Shown: positions 26,789-37,308 of the stretch, piece by piece
How positions within the stretch are numbered: the first letter of the stretch is position 1
Layout of the letters: each line of letters starts with the position of its first letter
Source of the DNA: Hyphomonadaceae bacterium
GTDB lineage: Bacteria > Pseudomonadota > Alphaproteobacteria > Caulobacterales > Aquidulcibacteraceae
DNA length: 64,000 nucleotides
Assembly (NCBI GenBank): GCA_009773395.1
Contig: WRPI01000002.1
Location: 482,413-546,412 of the forward strand
Direction of reading: 5' to 3'
Notes under the pieces: model-generated
Seen by the model: the letters and a program-made list of their open reading frames with translations, nothing else
Databases searched by the model: none
Told to the model about the DNA's origin: nothing
Made by a program: the position numbers and the translations under genes

Positions 26789-28198
26789 TCACATTTTGTA
26801 ATACATATCAAATTCAACTGGATGCGGGTGGGTATTCAACCGATCGGTTTCTTCACGTTTTAGGGCGATGAATGCGTCAATGAAATCATCATCCATAACG
26901 CCACCTTTTTTCAAGAAATCGCGATCTTTATCTAGATTGTCCAAAGCTTCATCAAGGGAAGCTGAAACTGTTGGCACGCCGGCCAATTCTTCTGGTGGCA
27001 GCGAATATAGATCTTTGTCAAAAGAAGGGCCGGGGTCAATTTTGTTTTCAATACCATCAAGGCCAGCCATCAAAAGCGCAGTGAAAGTCAAATACATATT
27101 GCCAATTGCGTCAGGGAAACGGGCTTCCAAACGCTTTGCCTTGGGCGAAGTTGAGTATGGAATACGAATTGATGCCGAACGATTACGCGCCGAATATGCA
27201 AGCAATACAGGTGCTTCATATCCGGGAACCAAGCGTTTATATGAATTGGTCGAAGAATTGGCAAACGCGTTAATGGCTTTAGCGTGTTTGATAATGCCGC
27301 CAATATAATACAAACATTCTTGGCTTAAATCGGCATATTTATCGCCAGCAAAAACTGGTTTGCCGTTTTTCCAAAGTGATTGGTGAACGTGCATGCCACT
27401 GCCATTTTCTTTGTAAAATGGCTTTGGCATGAAGGTCGCGCTTTTGCCATAGGCCGCAGCGACATTTTGAATCACATATTTATACAAATTGGTGAAATCC
27501 GCCATTTTGACCAAAGTTTGAAACTTCAAACCAAGCTCATGTTGGCCAGGTGACACTTCATGGTGGTGTTTTTCTGGAGCAAGATTAAGCTCTTTCATCA
27601 CTTGCAACATTTCACCGCGCAAATCTTGGCAGCTATCAATTGGCGGAAGTGGGAAATAACCACCTTTTGGCCCTGGGCGATGGCCCATATTGCCGCCTTC
27701 ATAGGTTTTGCCAGTATTGGCTGGTAATTCTGTCGAATCGAATGAATAGCTAGTGTTGTGGCCTTCAGTTGTCCATTTAACATCATCAAAAATGAAAAAT
27801 TCTGGCTCTGGGCCAAAATAGGCGGCATCGCCCACGCCTGAAGATTTAATATAGGCTTCGGCTTTTTTCGCCATGCCGCGTGAGCAGCGATTATATGGTT
27901 TTAAGGTGCCGGGTTCCAAAATATCGCAAACAATTGCCAAAGTGGTTTGTTGGAAAAATGGATCAATTGTGATGCTGTCAGGGTCTGGCATCATTACCAT
28001 GTCGGACTCATTGATGGCTTTCCAGCCTGCAATTGACGAGCCGTCAAACATTACGCCATCTTCCATCAAATCTTCATCGACAATTGATACGTCATAAGTG
28101 ATGTGATGCACTTTTCCACGTGTATCTGTAAAACGAAAATCCACATATTGAACTTCTTCGTCTTTAATTAGTTGAAACATTTTCTCAAATTTTGACAT
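26789..28198 (-). CDS. glnA: Glutamine synthetase type I
   Basis: GlnA makes glutamine from glutamate, ammonia and ATP and is the main ammonium-assimilating enzyme. The 469-residue length is that of dodecameric GSI. Visible motifs are [14 protein letters not shown] (the latch/D50-type region), [11 protein letters not shown], the metal-site [24 protein letters not shown] and [21 protein letters not shown]. The adenylylation tyrosine is present in [10 protein letters not shown] (about residue 398), so control by GlnE adenylylation is likely. GGAG precedes ATG 28198. It follows glnB by 77 bases on the same strand. Confidence 0.98.
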   Translation of the reverse strand: MSKFEKMFQLIKDEEVQYVDFRFTDTRGKVHHITYDVSIVDEDLMEDGVMFDGSSIAGWKAINESDMVMMPDPDSITIDPFFQQTTLAIVCDILEPGTLKPYNRCSRGMAKKAEAYIKSSGVGDAAYFGPEPEFFIFDDVKWTTEGHNTSYSFDSTELPANTGKTYEGGNMGHRPGPKGGYFPLPPIDSCQDLRGEMLQVMKELNLAPEKHHHEVSPGQHELGLKFQTLVKMADFTNLYKYVIQNVAAAYGKSATFMPKPFYKENGSGMHVHQSLWKNGKPVFAGDKYADLSQECLYYIGGIIKHAKAINAFANSSTNSYKRLVPGYEAPVLLAYSARNRSASIRIPYSTSPKAKRLEARFPDAIGNMYLTFTALLMAGLDGIENKIDPGPSFDKDLYSLPPEELAGVPTVSASLDEALDNLDKDRDFLKKGGVMDDDFIDAFIALKREETDRLNTHPHPVEFDMYYKM

Positions 28199-28275
28199 TA
28201 TTTTCTCCGTTGTTCGCGCACCATATTCAAGCGCTTCTTGTCAATTAATTATCGCAAAGTCAATGCGAATAAAGG

Positions 28276-28641
<366 letters not shown>

Positions 28642-28825
28642 TTATACGATGCGATTATTACTTTATTAAAGGCACGCAAAGCACACATGGTCAGTAAAGT
28701 CGCGTTTCGCGCGAGTTGCCGCAATTTTAATCATGGGTAGCTTAAAACATAGGCAGAGATTTGTTGCTTTGCATTTCGCGACGATTTTGATTATTGGAAA
28801 TAAAAATCGGAATTAAGGACGAATA

Positions 28826-29530
28826 ATGTCGAAAATATATCCAAATGCCGCCGCAGCACTGGCTGGGCTTCCCCAGGACGGCATGACTATTATGAGTGGT
28901 GGCTTTGGCCTTTGCGGAATCCCTGAGAATTTAATTGTCGCGCTACGCGATTCGGGCGCGAAAAACTTGACTGTCATTTCAAATAATGCAGGGGTTGATG
29001 GCTTTGGTTTGGGTTTATTGCTGGAGTCAAAACAGACCAAAAAAATGATTTCATCTTATGTTGGCGAAAATAAAGAATTTGAACGGCAATTTTTATCGGG
29101 CGAATTGGAACTGGAATTTAATCCACAAGGCACTTTGGCAGAGCGAATTAGGGCAGGCGGGGCTGGTATCCCCGGTTTTTACACAAAAACTGGGGTTGGA
29201 ACTTTGGTCGCCGAGGGCAAGGAACATAAAGATTTTGACGGCGCAACATATGTGTTGGAAACCGCGCTTAAAGCCGATATTTCTTTAATCAAAGCTTGGA
29301 AAGCAGATGAAGAAGGCAATTTAATTTACCGCAAAACCGCGCGCAATTTTAACCCGATGATGGCGACTGCTGGCAAAATCACAATTGTCGAGGTTGAAGA
29401 AATCGTGGCTTGCGGTGAATTGGACGCCGATAATATTCATACTCCGGGGATTTATGTGGACCGCATTGTTTGCGGCAGTTTTGAAAAGCGTATTGAAAAC
29501 CGCACAATTCGCGCAAAGGAAATGGCATAA
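28826..29530 (+). CDS. scoA: 3-oxoacid CoA-transferase subunit A
   Basis: Subunit A of a two-chain family I CoA-transferase moves CoA from succinyl-CoA to a 3-oxoacid such as acetoacetate. The 234-residue protein has the glycine-rich [14 protein letters not shown] at the CoA site, [34 protein letters not shown] and [24 protein letters not shown] precedes ATG 28826. Its stop overlaps the start of subunit B by one base. The exact oxoacid cannot be read from sequence. Confidence 0.93.
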   Translation: MSKIYPNAAAALAGLPQDGMTIMSGGFGLCGIPENLIVALRDSGAKNLTVISNNAGVDGFGLGLLLESKQTKKMISSYVGENKEFERQFLSGELELEFNPQGTLAERIRAGGAGIPGFYTKTGVGTLVAEGKEHKDFDGATYVLETALKADISLIKAWKADEEGNLIYRKTARNFNPMMATAGKITIVEVEEIVACGELDADNIHTPGIYVDRIVCGSFEKRIENRTIRAKEMA

Positions 29531-30177
29531 TGGCTTGGACAAGAGATCAATTGGCGGCACGAGCAGCAAAAGAATTGCGTGATGGGTTTTATGTGAATCT
29601 GGGCATTGGTATTCCGACTTTGGTAGCAAATCATATCCCCGCAGGCGTTAATGTGACCCTGCAATCTGAAAATGGTATGCTCGGCATGGGGCCATATCCA
29701 TATGAAGATGAAATCGACCCTGATTTGATAAATGCTGGCAAGCAAACAATTTCCGAGCTACCGCATTCGTCTTATTTTTCGAGTTCAGATAGTTTCGCGA
29801 TGATACGTGGTGGCCACATAAATCTCTCCATACTTGGGGCAATGGAAGTGTCGCAAAATGGTGACTTAGCCAATTGGATGGTGCCAGGGAAAATGGTCAA
29901 AGGCATGGGCGGGGCAATGGATTTGGTTGCCGGTGTTCGCCGTTGCGTGGTGGTTATGGATCATTGTTCAAAAGATGGCCGCTCCAAACTATTGAAAAAA
30001 TGCGAATTGCCTTTAACTGGTGTGCGAGTTGTTGATTTAATTATTACCGACTTAGGGGTTTTTGAAGTTGATAAAGTCGGAAATTCGCCATTGCGACTTA
30101 TTGAGCTTGCTGACGGTATTTCGGTGGAAGAAATAGCGGCAAAAACCCAGGCCGATTTTGTTGTCGATTTGAAATAA
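29530..30177 (+). CDS. scoB: 3-oxoacid CoA-transferase subunit B
   Basis: Subunit B carries the catalytic glutamate that forms the CoA thioester intermediate, seen in [14 protein letters not shown]. Other family segments are [48 protein letters not shown] and ADFVVDLK at the end. Length (215 residues) is normal. It is translationally coupled to subunit A. A second, different A-subunit gene follows 32 bases downstream without its own B subunit. Confidence 0.94.
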   Translation: MAWTRDQLAARAAKELRDGFYVNLGIGIPTLVANHIPAGVNVTLQSENGMLGMGPYPYEDEIDPDLINAGKQTISELPHSSYFSSSDSFAMIRGGHINLSILGAMEVSQNGDLANWMVPGKMVKGMGGAMDLVAGVRRCVVVMDHCSKDGRSKLLKKCELPLTGVRVVDLIITDLGVFEVDKVGNSPLRLIELADGISVEEIAAKTQADFVVDLK

Positions 30178-30209
30178 ATCTATGCTATTGCCGAGGTTTA
30201 TCGTGGAAT

Positions 30210-30911
30210 TTGACCTTGGATAAAATTTACCCTTCTGCACAAGCCGCTTTAGACGGGCTGATATTTAATGGTGCACGGATTATGATCGGCGGCTTCGGGT
30301 TTGCTGGTCTGCCCGAGGATTTGATTGATGCATTGGCAAAAACCAATGCCAGACAGCTCACCATTATTATTTGCGACGCAGGCGGCAATGGCGCGGTTTT
30401 GGAAAAACTTTTTGAAAACCGCCAAGTCAGCAAACTCATTACCTCATATGTAGGCAGTGATGATATGATTTCAGCGCGCTATTTGGACGGTGAGTTCGAA
30501 GTTGAATTTGTCCCGCAAGGAACATTAGCCGAGGCAATAAGATGTGGCGGCGCGGGCATTCCCGCATTTTATACCAAAACGGGTGTGCATACGGTTGTGG
30601 CTGCTGGCAAGGAGCATAAATTATTTGCTGGTATTGAATATATTATGGAGACCGCAATTAGGGCGGACATTGCGCTTATTCATGCCGAAACAGCAGATTT
30701 TGAGGGCAATTTAACCTATAAAAAAACTGCGCGCAATTTCAATCCAATCATGGCAACCGCCGCCACGCACACAATTGTTGAAGTCGAAAAACTTGTAGCA
30801 ACAGGCGAAATTGACCCCGATAATGTTCACACGCCAGGAATATACGTGGACCGAATTATTCAGTCCATAATTCCAAAACACATCGAACATTTGAAGGTTA
30901 GAAACGTTTGA
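30210..30911 (+). CDS. Second CoA-transferase subunit A paralogue
   Basis: This is a second family I CoA-transferase alpha chain of about 233 residues. It has GGFGFAGLPEDLIDAL, EFVPQGTLAEAIRCGGAGIP, FYTKTGVHTVVA and ARNFNPIMATAATHTIVEVE. It is related to scoA but clearly diverged: CDAGGNGAVLEKLF replaces [14 protein letters not shown]. No ATG is available; the frame can start only at TTG 30210 or TTG 30216, with GAGG rather far upstream. It could share the scoB subunit to give a second substrate range, or be a decaying duplicate. Palindromic element copy B follows it. Confidence 0.82.
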   Translation: MTLDKIYPSAQAALDGLIFNGARIMIGGFGFAGLPEDLIDALAKTNARQLTIIICDAGGNGAVLEKLFENRQVSKLITSYVGSDDMISARYLDGEFEVEFVPQGTLAEAIRCGGAGIPAFYTKTGVHTVVAAGKEHKLFAGIEYIMETAIRADIALIHAETADFEGNLTYKKTARNFNPIMATAATHTIVEVEKLVATGEIDPDNVHTPGIYVDRIIQSIIPKHIEHLKVRNV

Positions 30912-30952
30912 ATTGGCAGAAAAAATGCCCCAAAATAATCAAGCCTATAAGT

Positions 30953-31094
30953 GCTTCCCTTGAGGGAAGCTGGCTCGCGAAGCGAGACTGAAGGGTGAAA
31001 ACGGTTGGGCGAGCAGCAAAGTTAGTTATCGCTGCACCAATCACCCTTTCGTCTTTTTGGCGATGCCAAAAATCCACCTTCCCTCAAGGGAAGG
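30953..31094. repeat. Interspersed palindromic element, copy B
   Basis: A 142-bp element is bounded by GCTTCCCTTGAGGGAAGC (30953-30970) and CCTTCCCTCAAGGGAAGG (31077-31094). It is the inverted counterpart of copy A (13162-13315), sharing CTGAAGGGTGAAAACGGTTG and GCAAAGTTAGTT. Internal hairpins (CTCGC/GCGAG and GGCATCGCC extended by A/T pairs) occupy the same places as in copy A with different bases. Confidence 0.85.
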
Positions 31095-31111
31095 ACTTAA
31101 TGGAATTGATT

Positions 31112-31489
31112 TTATGCAGCGCTAATTTGCTTCGGGATTGGCCCATATTCATTGTCCCCGTCTGAATCTTTTACAAAGAAATATAATAAGATCGCCCAGC
31201 CAATAATTGGCACGAACGCCAATAAAAGCCACCAGCCAGACTTACCAATGTCGTGAATGCGGCGGAACGGGGTTGATATGTTTGGAACCAATATTAATAG
31301 GAAAAAGAACACAGCCAATGGACCGGGCCAATTTTTCGGGTGGAATAACGCATTGTCAAATACGCCTAGGACAATGCTAACCCAAATGTTCGCCAAAACA
31401 AAATTCCAAAACTCGCCGCGAGTTGCCCTTCCTTGGAAATCAACGGAATTTAGAAGCACATTTCGATAATTTTGAACAATACTGTCCAT
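31112..31489 (-). CDS. DUF805 membrane protein (1)
   Basis: DUF805 proteins are small inner-membrane proteins of unknown function. This 125-residue member starts MDSIVQNYRNVLLNSVDFQG, with the family phrase GRATRGEFWNFVLANI. Membrane segments occupy about residues 27-46, 56-73 and 86-108, and the RRIHDIGKSGWWLLL motif typical of the family lies between the last two. It ends with a charged SDGDNEYGP tail. GAGGG precedes the ATG. A second DUF805 gene lies 76 bases upstream on the same strand. Confidence 0.88.
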   Translation of the reverse strand: MDSIVQNYRNVLLNSVDFQGRATRGEFWNFVLANIWVSIVLGVFDNALFHPKNWPGPLAVFFFLLILVPNISTPFRRIHDIGKSGWWLLLAFVPIIGWAILLYFFVKDSDGDNEYGPIPKQISAA

Positions 31490-31565
31490 AATGCCCTCAA
31501 GTTCGCGGTAATTGAAACGTTGACTTTGACTAGTGAACCCTTTTCACTACCTTCTATCGGGGAGA

Positions 31566-32003
31566 CTAAGCCGAAATGGCCTTTGGGTTTGAGCCAAAAT
31601 TATTATCGGCGTCTGAATCTTTAACCAAATAATACAAAAGTGCAATATTTCCGATCGCCAACAATACCCAAAAAATGAATTTCAATGGAAGTAGAATAAA
31701 AGGCGTTGCCTTAGCTAAGACATCGGGAACAACAGAAAGCAGCAAGAGCCAAGCGCTATTTCCTGAATCGTGGAGCCTCCTAAAAATTGCTGCAATCATT
31801 GGGACGAATTGGATAGCTAAAATAATTTTGGCTAAAATTCCAACTCCGTCAGACTGAAAAATTCCGCGCCCAATGATAATCGCCACAAAATAAACGACTG
31901 CTTGCGCCAATATGAATTGCCAAAAATCCCTGCGGCGAGTTCGGCCAGTGAAATCGCCCCAATTCAGCATTTGTGATTTGTAGTTTTCGACAATTTGATT
32001 CAT
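31566..32003 (-). CDS. DUF805 membrane protein (2)
   Basis: This 145-residue paralogue of the neighbouring DUF805 gene has GRTRRRDFWQFILAQ, three to four hydrophobic segments, the family motif FRRLHDSGNSAWLLLL and a SDADNNFGS tail. Compared with its neighbour it has a longer loop and membrane region (PDVLAKATPFILLPLKFIFW). The two copies are diverged, so this is an old tandem duplication. Function is unknown. Confidence 0.86.
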   Translation of the reverse strand: MNQIVENYKSQMLNWGDFTGRTRRRDFWQFILAQAVVYFVAIIIGRGIFQSDGVGILAKIILAIQFVPMIAAIFRRLHDSGNSAWLLLLSVVPDVLAKATPFILLPLKFIFWVLLAIGNIALLYYLVKDSDADNNFGSNPKAISA

Positions 32004-32068
32004 CGCTATTTACCCTAAAATTTCATAATTACTCAATTTCAAAAATGAAGTGCAACCCAATGTCAAAA

Positions 32069-32371
32069 TTAAACATTGTATTTCTCATCAAAAGATTCGT
32101 CAGTCATGGTTAGAAACAAAATGAATTCAATGAAGGCAATTAGAGCTGGTATGAAAGTCCAAAAAAACAACAAATATAATATTCCAAGTCCTGCTTGCCC
32201 GAGGTAGAACTTATGGGCACCTATTCCGCCCAAAAAAAACGCCCAAATGGCCGCAGCTGTTTTCGTTTTTTGCTTCCCGCTTCCGCTTCTCTGTCGAGCT
32301 CCACAGTGTGGGCACGCTACAGCACTTTCGTGGATATCTTTCCCACAACCTCGACAAAACACCATTCCCAT
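32069..32371 (-). CDS. Zinc-ribbon plus TM2-domain membrane protein
   Basis: The 100-residue protein begins with a zinc ribbon (FCRGCGKDIHESAVACPHCGAR, two CxxC pairs). After a basic linker comes a TM2 domain: two membrane helices with the GGIGAHKFYLGQAGLGILY motif (the family has GxxGxHxFYLG). GGAG precedes the ATG. TM2 proteins are of poorly defined function. Together with the two DUF805 genes it forms a same-strand run of three small membrane proteins. Confidence 0.85.
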   Translation of the reverse strand: MGMVFCRGCGKDIHESAVACPHCGARQRSGSGKQKTKTAAAIWAFFLGGIGAHKFYLGQAGLGILYLLFFWTFIPALIAFIEFILFLTMTDESFDEKYNV

Positions 32372-32529
32372 TGATTATCTCCATTTTGAACTGTCCATTA
32401 GCAGACTCTTCAGTTTCTGACACCGCGTGATATTGCCACGTATTCAATTTTATACAAGCGTTTTTGATAGACAGATTTTTGAAACCAAGTTAATGTTGTT
32501 CCATCGATTAAGGATAAAGGAATAACCAA

Positions 32530-33054
32530 ATGACTTTTTCAAAACCATTTATTATTGGCGCAGCGATTGCCACACTTATCCAAAGCACTTGTTTCGCGCA
32601 AAATTATCATGGGCAGTTTGCGAGAAATGAAGTAAGCGCAGGTGTGTTTTTCCGATATTCGCCTTCGATGCGCGGAATTCCCGCCGCCAATACGACTTAT
32701 GGGCTTGGGGTTTATCAGTCTAACCCAATTGGTGATAATAATTTGCGCCCAACCAACATTGCCAGCCCGACCCAATTTGGCTTGGAATATCGATTGGACG
32801 ATGCACATCGCGGCGCATGGTTGCGCGGCGCCTCACTCAACGCCAGCTCCGAAGTTCGGCTAAATGCGCAAACCCGTGAAGCCTATGGATTACGCAATAG
32901 TGAAGGTGGCGGCAATACATTATTGATTGTTGCGGGCGTGGTTGCGGTTGTCGCATTGGCCGCCGCATTGGCAAGAGATTCAAGCCCTTTATATTGTAGT
33001 GGCAACACCATACCAAATCCAATTAGTGGGCGATGTGATCCGCTGGTTTTATAG
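32530..33054 (+). CDS. Exported protein of unknown function
   Basis: I do not recognise the family. The 174-residue product has a signal peptide (cleavage near TCFA/Q) and then a beta-rich part with alternating aromatic and glycine residues ([33 protein letters not shown]) suggestive of an outer-membrane or beta-stranded segment. A strongly hydrophobic stretch follows at about 129-149 ([18 protein letters not shown]), then a short tail with a cysteine pair. AAGGA lies upstream of the ATG. It is convergent with uvrA and overlaps it by six bases. Confidence 0.72.
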   Translation: MTFSKPFIIGAAIATLIQSTCFAQNYHGQFARNEVSAGVFFRYSPSMRGIPAANTTYGLGVYQSNPIGDNNLRPTNIASPTQFGLEYRLDDAHRGAWLRGASLNASSEVRLNAQTREAYGLRNSEGGGNTLLIVAGVVAVVALAAALARDSSPLYCSGNTIPNPISGRCDPLVL

Positions 33055-35928
33055 GGATAAAGGGCGATTTTTTCGCCGCTCAGCATGTTTCGCTAGTGTT
33101 TCTTGCAAATAATGGCCAGTATAACTTGCGGCAACTTTTGCCACATCCTCGGGCGTGCCTTGGGCGACGATTTTGCCGCCGCCATCGCCGCCTTCGGGGC
33201 CCAAATCAACTATCCAATCGGCAGTTTTAATTACATTAAGATTGTGTTCGATTATAACGACAGTATTTCCGCCTTCGACCAATTCTTGCAAGACTTCCAT
33301 CAATTTTCGCGTGTCTTCAAAGTGCAATCCCGTGGTAGGCTCATCAAGAATATAGAAAGTGCGGCCAGTTGAGCGTTTCGAAAGTTCTTTCGATAATTTC
33401 ACCCGTTGCGCTTCGCCGCCAGAAAGTGTGGTCGCAGATTGCCCAATTTTGACATAGCCAAGCCCAACCCGAAACAAAGTCTCCATTTTATCGCGGATTG
33501 ATGGCACGGCAGAAAAGAAATCGCGACCTTCTTCAACTGTCATATCAAGGACTTCGGAAATAGATTTATTGCGGTATTTTACTTCCAAAGTTTCACGATT
33601 ATAGCGGTGACCATTACAGGCATCGCACGTCACATAAACATCGGGCAAGAAGTGCATTTCGATTTTCTGAACCCCATCACCTTGGCAAGTTTCACAGCGC
33701 CCGCCTTTGACATTAAAGCTAAATCGCCCAGGGCCATAACCACGGGCTTTGGATTCTGGCAATGCCGCATACCAATCCCTAATCGGGCCAAAAGCGCCAG
33801 TATAAGTCGCGGGGTTGGAGCGCGGTGTGCGCCCAATTGGGCTTTGATCAATATCAATGACTTTATCAAGATGATGCAGCCCTTCAATGTCCTTAAAGGG
33901 CGCAGCAATATCGGATGAGCCATTAAGCCTGCGCGCCAAAACCTTGTATAAAGTTTCGACAATGAGCGTTGATTTACCGCCGCCCGAAACACCTGTGATG
34001 CAAGTCAAGGCAGCCAAAGGTATTTCGAGCGTGAGGTTCTTCAGATTATTGCCACTTGCACCGCTTAGTTTCACCATGCGGGCTTTGTTTATTTTGCGGC
34101 GTTGTCTTGGTATCGGGATTTCGCGTTCACCGCGCAAATATTGGCCAGTTATGCTGGCTTTGCTGTTCTCAATATCAGTCGGCTTGCCTTGCGCCACGAT
34201 TTCGCCGCCGTGAATACCCGCCATTGGCCCCATATCAATCACATGATCGGCGCTCATAATGGCTTCTTCATCATGCTCGACCACCAGCACGCTATTGCCC
34301 AAATCACGTAGCCCTTTCAGGCTTTCAAGCAGCCTAGTATTATCGCGCTGATGGAGGCCAATTGACGGCTCATCAAGCACATATAAAACGCCAGTAAGGC
34401 CAGAGCCGATTTGTGATGCCAAGCGTATGCGCTGGCTTTCACCGCCTGAAAGCGTCGCCGAACCTCGGTGCAATGTCAAATATTCCAAGCCGACATTGAC
34501 CAAAAAGTTCAAACGCTCACGGATTTCTTTTAATACCCTTACGCCAATTTCCTTTTGACGCTCGCTCAAAATCCCGTCCAAATCCTGAAACCATTTGTGG
34601 GCATTGGATATCGAAAAACTGCCAGCTTCGGCGACATCAAGACCCGCGATTTTCACCGCCAATGCTTCGGGCCGCAAGCGCTTTCCTTCGCACGAAGGGC
34701 AGGTTTGCGCGGATTGATATTTCGCTAAATCGTCGCGCACCCAATTGCTGTCGGTTTCACGATAACGGCGTTCAAGATTTGGCAAAACTCCTTCAAATAT
34801 TTTGGTGGTTTCGTATTTGCGAGTTCCATCTTCATAAATAAATTGGATTTTCTCCTTGCCCGAACCATGGATAATCGCACTTTGCAAAGCTTCTGACAAT
34901 TTATTCCACGGCGTTGTCACCAATTCATCAAAATGCTTGCAAAGCGCCAATAAGGTCTGAAAATATAAGGGTGAATTGCCTTTGGACCAAGGCGCAACCG
35001 CGCCGTCTTGCACTGATTTTTCGCGTTCCGGCACAATCAAGTCAATGTCGAATTTCAACTGCACACCAAGGCCATCGCACGTCGGGCAAGCACCATTGGG
35101 GTTGTTGAAAGAAAACAAACGCGGCTCAATTTCGCTTATGCTAAAGCCCGACACTGGGCAGGCAAATTTTTGCGAGAACATTATGGGCGCGTGGGTGGTG
35201 TCTTTATCGGCAAATTCAACAATCGCAATACCATCGGCGAGGCGGCAAGCGGTTTCAAAACTACCCGCTAGTCTTTGTTCAATGCCTTCCTTGATGATTA
35301 TCCTATCGACCACAATTTCAATGGTGTGCTTAAGCTTTTTATCGAGTTCAGGCGCGGCCTCAAGTTCATAGAAAACGCCGTCAATACGGGCGCGATTATA
35401 ACCTTGCTTAATCCATGATTTTATTTCGGCGCGGTATTCACCTTTTCTATCGCGAATAATTGGCGCGAGTAAATAAAGCCGCGCGCCATCGCCGAGTGCC
35501 ATGGTTCTATCGACCATTTGCGCAATGCTTTGGCTTTCAATCGGCAGGCCCGTGGTAGGCGAAAATGGCACGCCAATCCGCGCCCATAAAAGCCGCATAT
35601 AATCATGGATTTCGGTAACAGTGCCGACAGTTGAGCGTGGATTTTTCGATGTGGTTTTTTGCTCAATTGAAATCGCGGGGGAGAGGCCTTCAATCGCGTC
35701 AACATCGGGCTTTTGCATCATTTCAAGAAATTGCCGCGCATAGGCCGAAAGGCTCTCAACATAGCGCCTTTGGCCCTCGGCATAAATTGTATCAAACGCC
35801 AGCGAGCTTTTACCCGAACCCGACATTCCGGTAAGCACAACCAATTGGCCGCGCGGTATTTCGACCGTGATGTTTTTCAAATTATGCTCACGGGCGCCAC
35901 GCACGCGAATGATGTTAGATTCCGTCAT
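33049..35928 (-). CDS. uvrA: Excinuclease ABC subunit A
   Basis: UvrA is the damage-recognising ATPase of nucleotide excision repair. The 959-residue protein has both ABC modules: Walker [13 protein letters not shown] and [12 protein letters not shown], signatures [11 protein letters not shown] and [11 protein letters not shown], and Walker [16 protein letters not shown] and [15 protein letters not shown]. Its zinc fingers include CPTCDGLG and [11 protein letters not shown] 35928 ([19 protein letters not shown]) matches the family start; an upstream in-frame ATG at 36030 would span the SOS box and is rejected. Divergent from ssb and controlled by the LexA box at 35990-36004. Confidence 0.97.
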   Translation of the reverse strand: MTESNIIRVRGAREHNLKNITVEIPRGQLVVLTGMSGSGKSSLAFDTIYAEGQRRYVESLSAYARQFLEMMQKPDVDAIEGLSPAISIEQKTTSKNPRSTVGTVTEIHDYMRLLWARIGVPFSPTTGLPIESQSIAQMVDRTMALGDGARLYLLAPIIRDRKGEYRAEIKSWIKQGYNRARIDGVFYELEAAPELDKKLKHTIEIVVDRIIIKEGIEQRLAGSFETACRLADGIAIVEFADKDTTHAPIMFSQKFACPVSGFSISEIEPRLFSFNNPNGACPTCDGLGVQLKFDIDLIVPEREKSVQDGAVAPWSKGNSPLYFQTLLALCKHFDELVTTPWNKLSEALQSAIIHGSGKEKIQFIYEDGTRKYETTKIFEGVLPNLERRYRETDSNWVRDDLAKYQSAQTCPSCEGKRLRPEALAVKIAGLDVAEAGSFSISNAHKWFQDLDGILSERQKEIGVRVLKEIRERLNFLVNVGLEYLTLHRGSATLSGGESQRIRLASQIGSGLTGVLYVLDEPSIGLHQRDNTRLLESLKGLRDLGNSVLVVEHDEEAIMSADHVIDMGPMAGIHGGEIVAQGKPTDIENSKASITGQYLRGEREIPIPRQRRKINKARMVKLSGASGNNLKNLTLEIPLAALTCITGVSGGGKSTLIVETLYKVLARRLNGSSDIAAPFKDIEGLHHLDKVIDIDQSPIGRTPRSNPATYTGAFGPIRDWYAALPESKARGYGPGRFSFNVKGGRCETCQGDGVQKIEMHFLPDVYVTCDACNGHRYNRETLEVKYRNKSISEVLDMTVEEGRDFFSAVPSIRDKMETLFRVGLGYVKIGQSATTLSGGEAQRVKLSKELSKRSTGRTFYILDEPTTGLHFEDTRKLMEVLQELVEGGNTVVIIEHNLNVIKTADWIVDLGPEGGDGGGKIVAQGTPEDVAKVAASYTGHYLQETLAKHAERRKNRPLSL

Positions 35929-35989
35929 TTTCGCTCTTATATATTTTTTCGGTTTTATTTTTCGATTCTCTTGACAAGTGCAAATATTA

Positions 35990-36004
35990 GAACATAATGT
36001 GAAC
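35990..36004. promoter_or_regulatory. LexA (SOS) box between uvrA and ssb
   Basis: GAACATAATGTGAAC fits the alphaproteobacterial LexA operator GAAC-N7-GAAC exactly. It lies 62 bases upstream of the uvrA start and 117 bases upstream of ssb, so it probably represses uvrA and perhaps ssb until DNA damage. Confidence 0.82.
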
Positions 36005-36120
36005 AAAGCAAGCGGGATTGTTTTGTGCATTCACTTGCTTCGCACTATTGCAGCTTGGTGTGAAGTGATTATACATAGAAAATTGATTTGTCCAATTGAG
36101 ACTAGTTGAGGATTAAGATT

Positions 36121-36579
36121 ATGGCAGGCAGCGTAAATAAAGTTATATTATTGGGCAATTTGGGGCGCGATCCTGAAATAAAATCGTTTCAAAGCGGTGA
36201 TAAAATCGCCAATTTTTCAATTGCGACGTCGGAATCATGGCGCGATAAAGCAACCGGTGAGCGTAAAGAAAAAACCGAATGGCACAATATTGTGGTTCGC
36301 AACGATAATATTGTAAAAGTGGTCGAAAATTATCTCCATAAAGGCTCCAAAGTTTATGTCGAAGGCAGTTTGCAAACCCGCAAATGGCAGGATGCAAATG
36401 GCAATGATAAATATACTACCGAAGTGGTAATCGGCCGCTTTAATGGGCAATTGACATTGCTTGATGGCCGCGGCGCTGGCGGCGGTGGCGACGACAGCTT
36501 TGGCGGCGGTGAGCCACGCAAAATGAGCGGCGAAAAACAATCATTTGCGGCTGATTTGGATGATGATGTGCCGTTTTAG
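36121..36579 (+). CDS. ssb: Single-stranded DNA-binding protein
   Basis: SSB coats single-stranded DNA in replication, repair and recombination. The 152-residue protein opens [20 protein letters not shown]. It has the OB-fold (to about residue 108), a glycine-rich linker and the conserved acidic tip DLDDDVPF that docks partner proteins. GAGGA lies before ATG 36121. Next to uvrA in divergent orientation, a common arrangement in bacteria. Confidence 0.97.
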   Translation: MAGSVNKVILLGNLGRDPEIKSFQSGDKIANFSIATSESWRDKATGERKEKTEWHNIVVRNDNIVKVVENYLHKGSKVYVEGSLQTRKWQDANGNDKYTTEVVIGRFNGQLTLLDGRGAGGGGDDSFGGGEPRKMSGEKQSFAADLDDDVPF

Positions 36580-36590
36580 GGGCTTCGTGC

Positions 36591-36971
36591 GTGCATAAAG
36601 GTTCTTGTCATTGCGGCGCGGTGCGATTTGAAGCTGATTTGCAAACGCCGATAGAGGTGCAAACATGCACTTGCTCGATTTGTGAGAAAACCGGCTTTAT
36701 TCACATAATCGTGCCCAATTCGAAATTCCGCATCTCTCAAGGCCAAGGCAATCTGACGGAATACACATTCAATACTGGCATCGCGAAACATCTATTTTGC
36801 AAGACCTGCGGTGTGAAAGCGTTTTATCGTCCGCGTTCCAACCCCGATGGTTGGTCGATTAATGCGCGTTGCCTTGATGGTTATCCGAACTTACCACTGA
36901 AATGGATTGCGCCATTTGACGGCAAAGATTGGGAAAACCAACCCTCGATTGCGCATAAAAGCGTGGAATAA
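36591..36971 (+). CDS. GFA-family zinc protein (glutathione-dependent formaldehyde-activating-like)
   Basis: The 126-residue protein belongs to the GFA/CENP-V family: GSCHCGAVRFEAD, TCTCSICEKTGF and LFCKTCGVKAFY supply the zinc cysteines (CxC, CxxC, CxxC). Some members help glutathione react with formaldehyde; most have no known substrate. The start is GTG 36591 with AGGGG eight bases upstream. It follows ssb by 11 bases and could be co-transcribed. Confidence 0.85.
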   Translation: MHKGSCHCGAVRFEADLQTPIEVQTCTCSICEKTGFIHIIVPNSKFRISQGQGNLTEYTFNTGIAKHLFCKTCGVKAFYRPRSNPDGWSINARCLDGYPNLPLKWIAPFDGKDWENQPSIAHKSVE

Positions 36972-37044
36972 AACCATAATGTCAAAGATTGACATTTTCA
37001 CTCGTTTATTTCATTGATTGCCAGTATTTTTGAAGGGCAAAACC

Positions 37045-37308
37045 ATGAGCACCAATATTTCCCTAACCCCAGAACTCGAAAAATATGCCAAAAGTAAAGT
37101 CGAAGAAGGGCTTTACAATAGCGTGAGTGAATTAATGCGCGAAGCATTACGTATGCATCGCCGCGCAGAAGCAGAGCATTTGCAATATATGCGCGCAGAA
37201 TTGGCAATCGCTGAGGCGCAAATAGCGAGGGGCGAGATTGAACCGTTCGATATCGAAGATATAATTGCTGAGGCCAAAGCCGAATATAGAATCAGAAATG
37301 ACCGCTAG
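37045..37308 (+). CDS. parD: ParD-type antitoxin
   Basis: The 87-residue protein starts with a ribbon-helix-helix DNA-binding domain (NISLTPELEKYAKSKVEEGL, then SVSELMREALRMHRR), as in ParD/CC2985-type antitoxins. Its acidic C-terminal half would wrap the toxin. ATG 37045 is chosen as the family start. The toxin gene overlaps its 3' end by 11 bases. The pair normally represses its own promoter. Confidence 0.87.
   Translation: MSTNISLTPELEKYAKSKVEEGLYNSVSELMREALRMHRRAEAEHLQYMRAELAIAEAQIARGEIEPFDIEDIIAEAKAEYRIRNDR

Noticed and set aside
28826-30911. Assembly duplication producing two CoA-transferase A genes
   Set aside because: The two A proteins differ throughout, so this is true paralogy.
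35929-36030. Upstream start for uvrA at 36030
   Set aside because: It would place the SOS box inside the coding region and adds 34 residues absent from the family.
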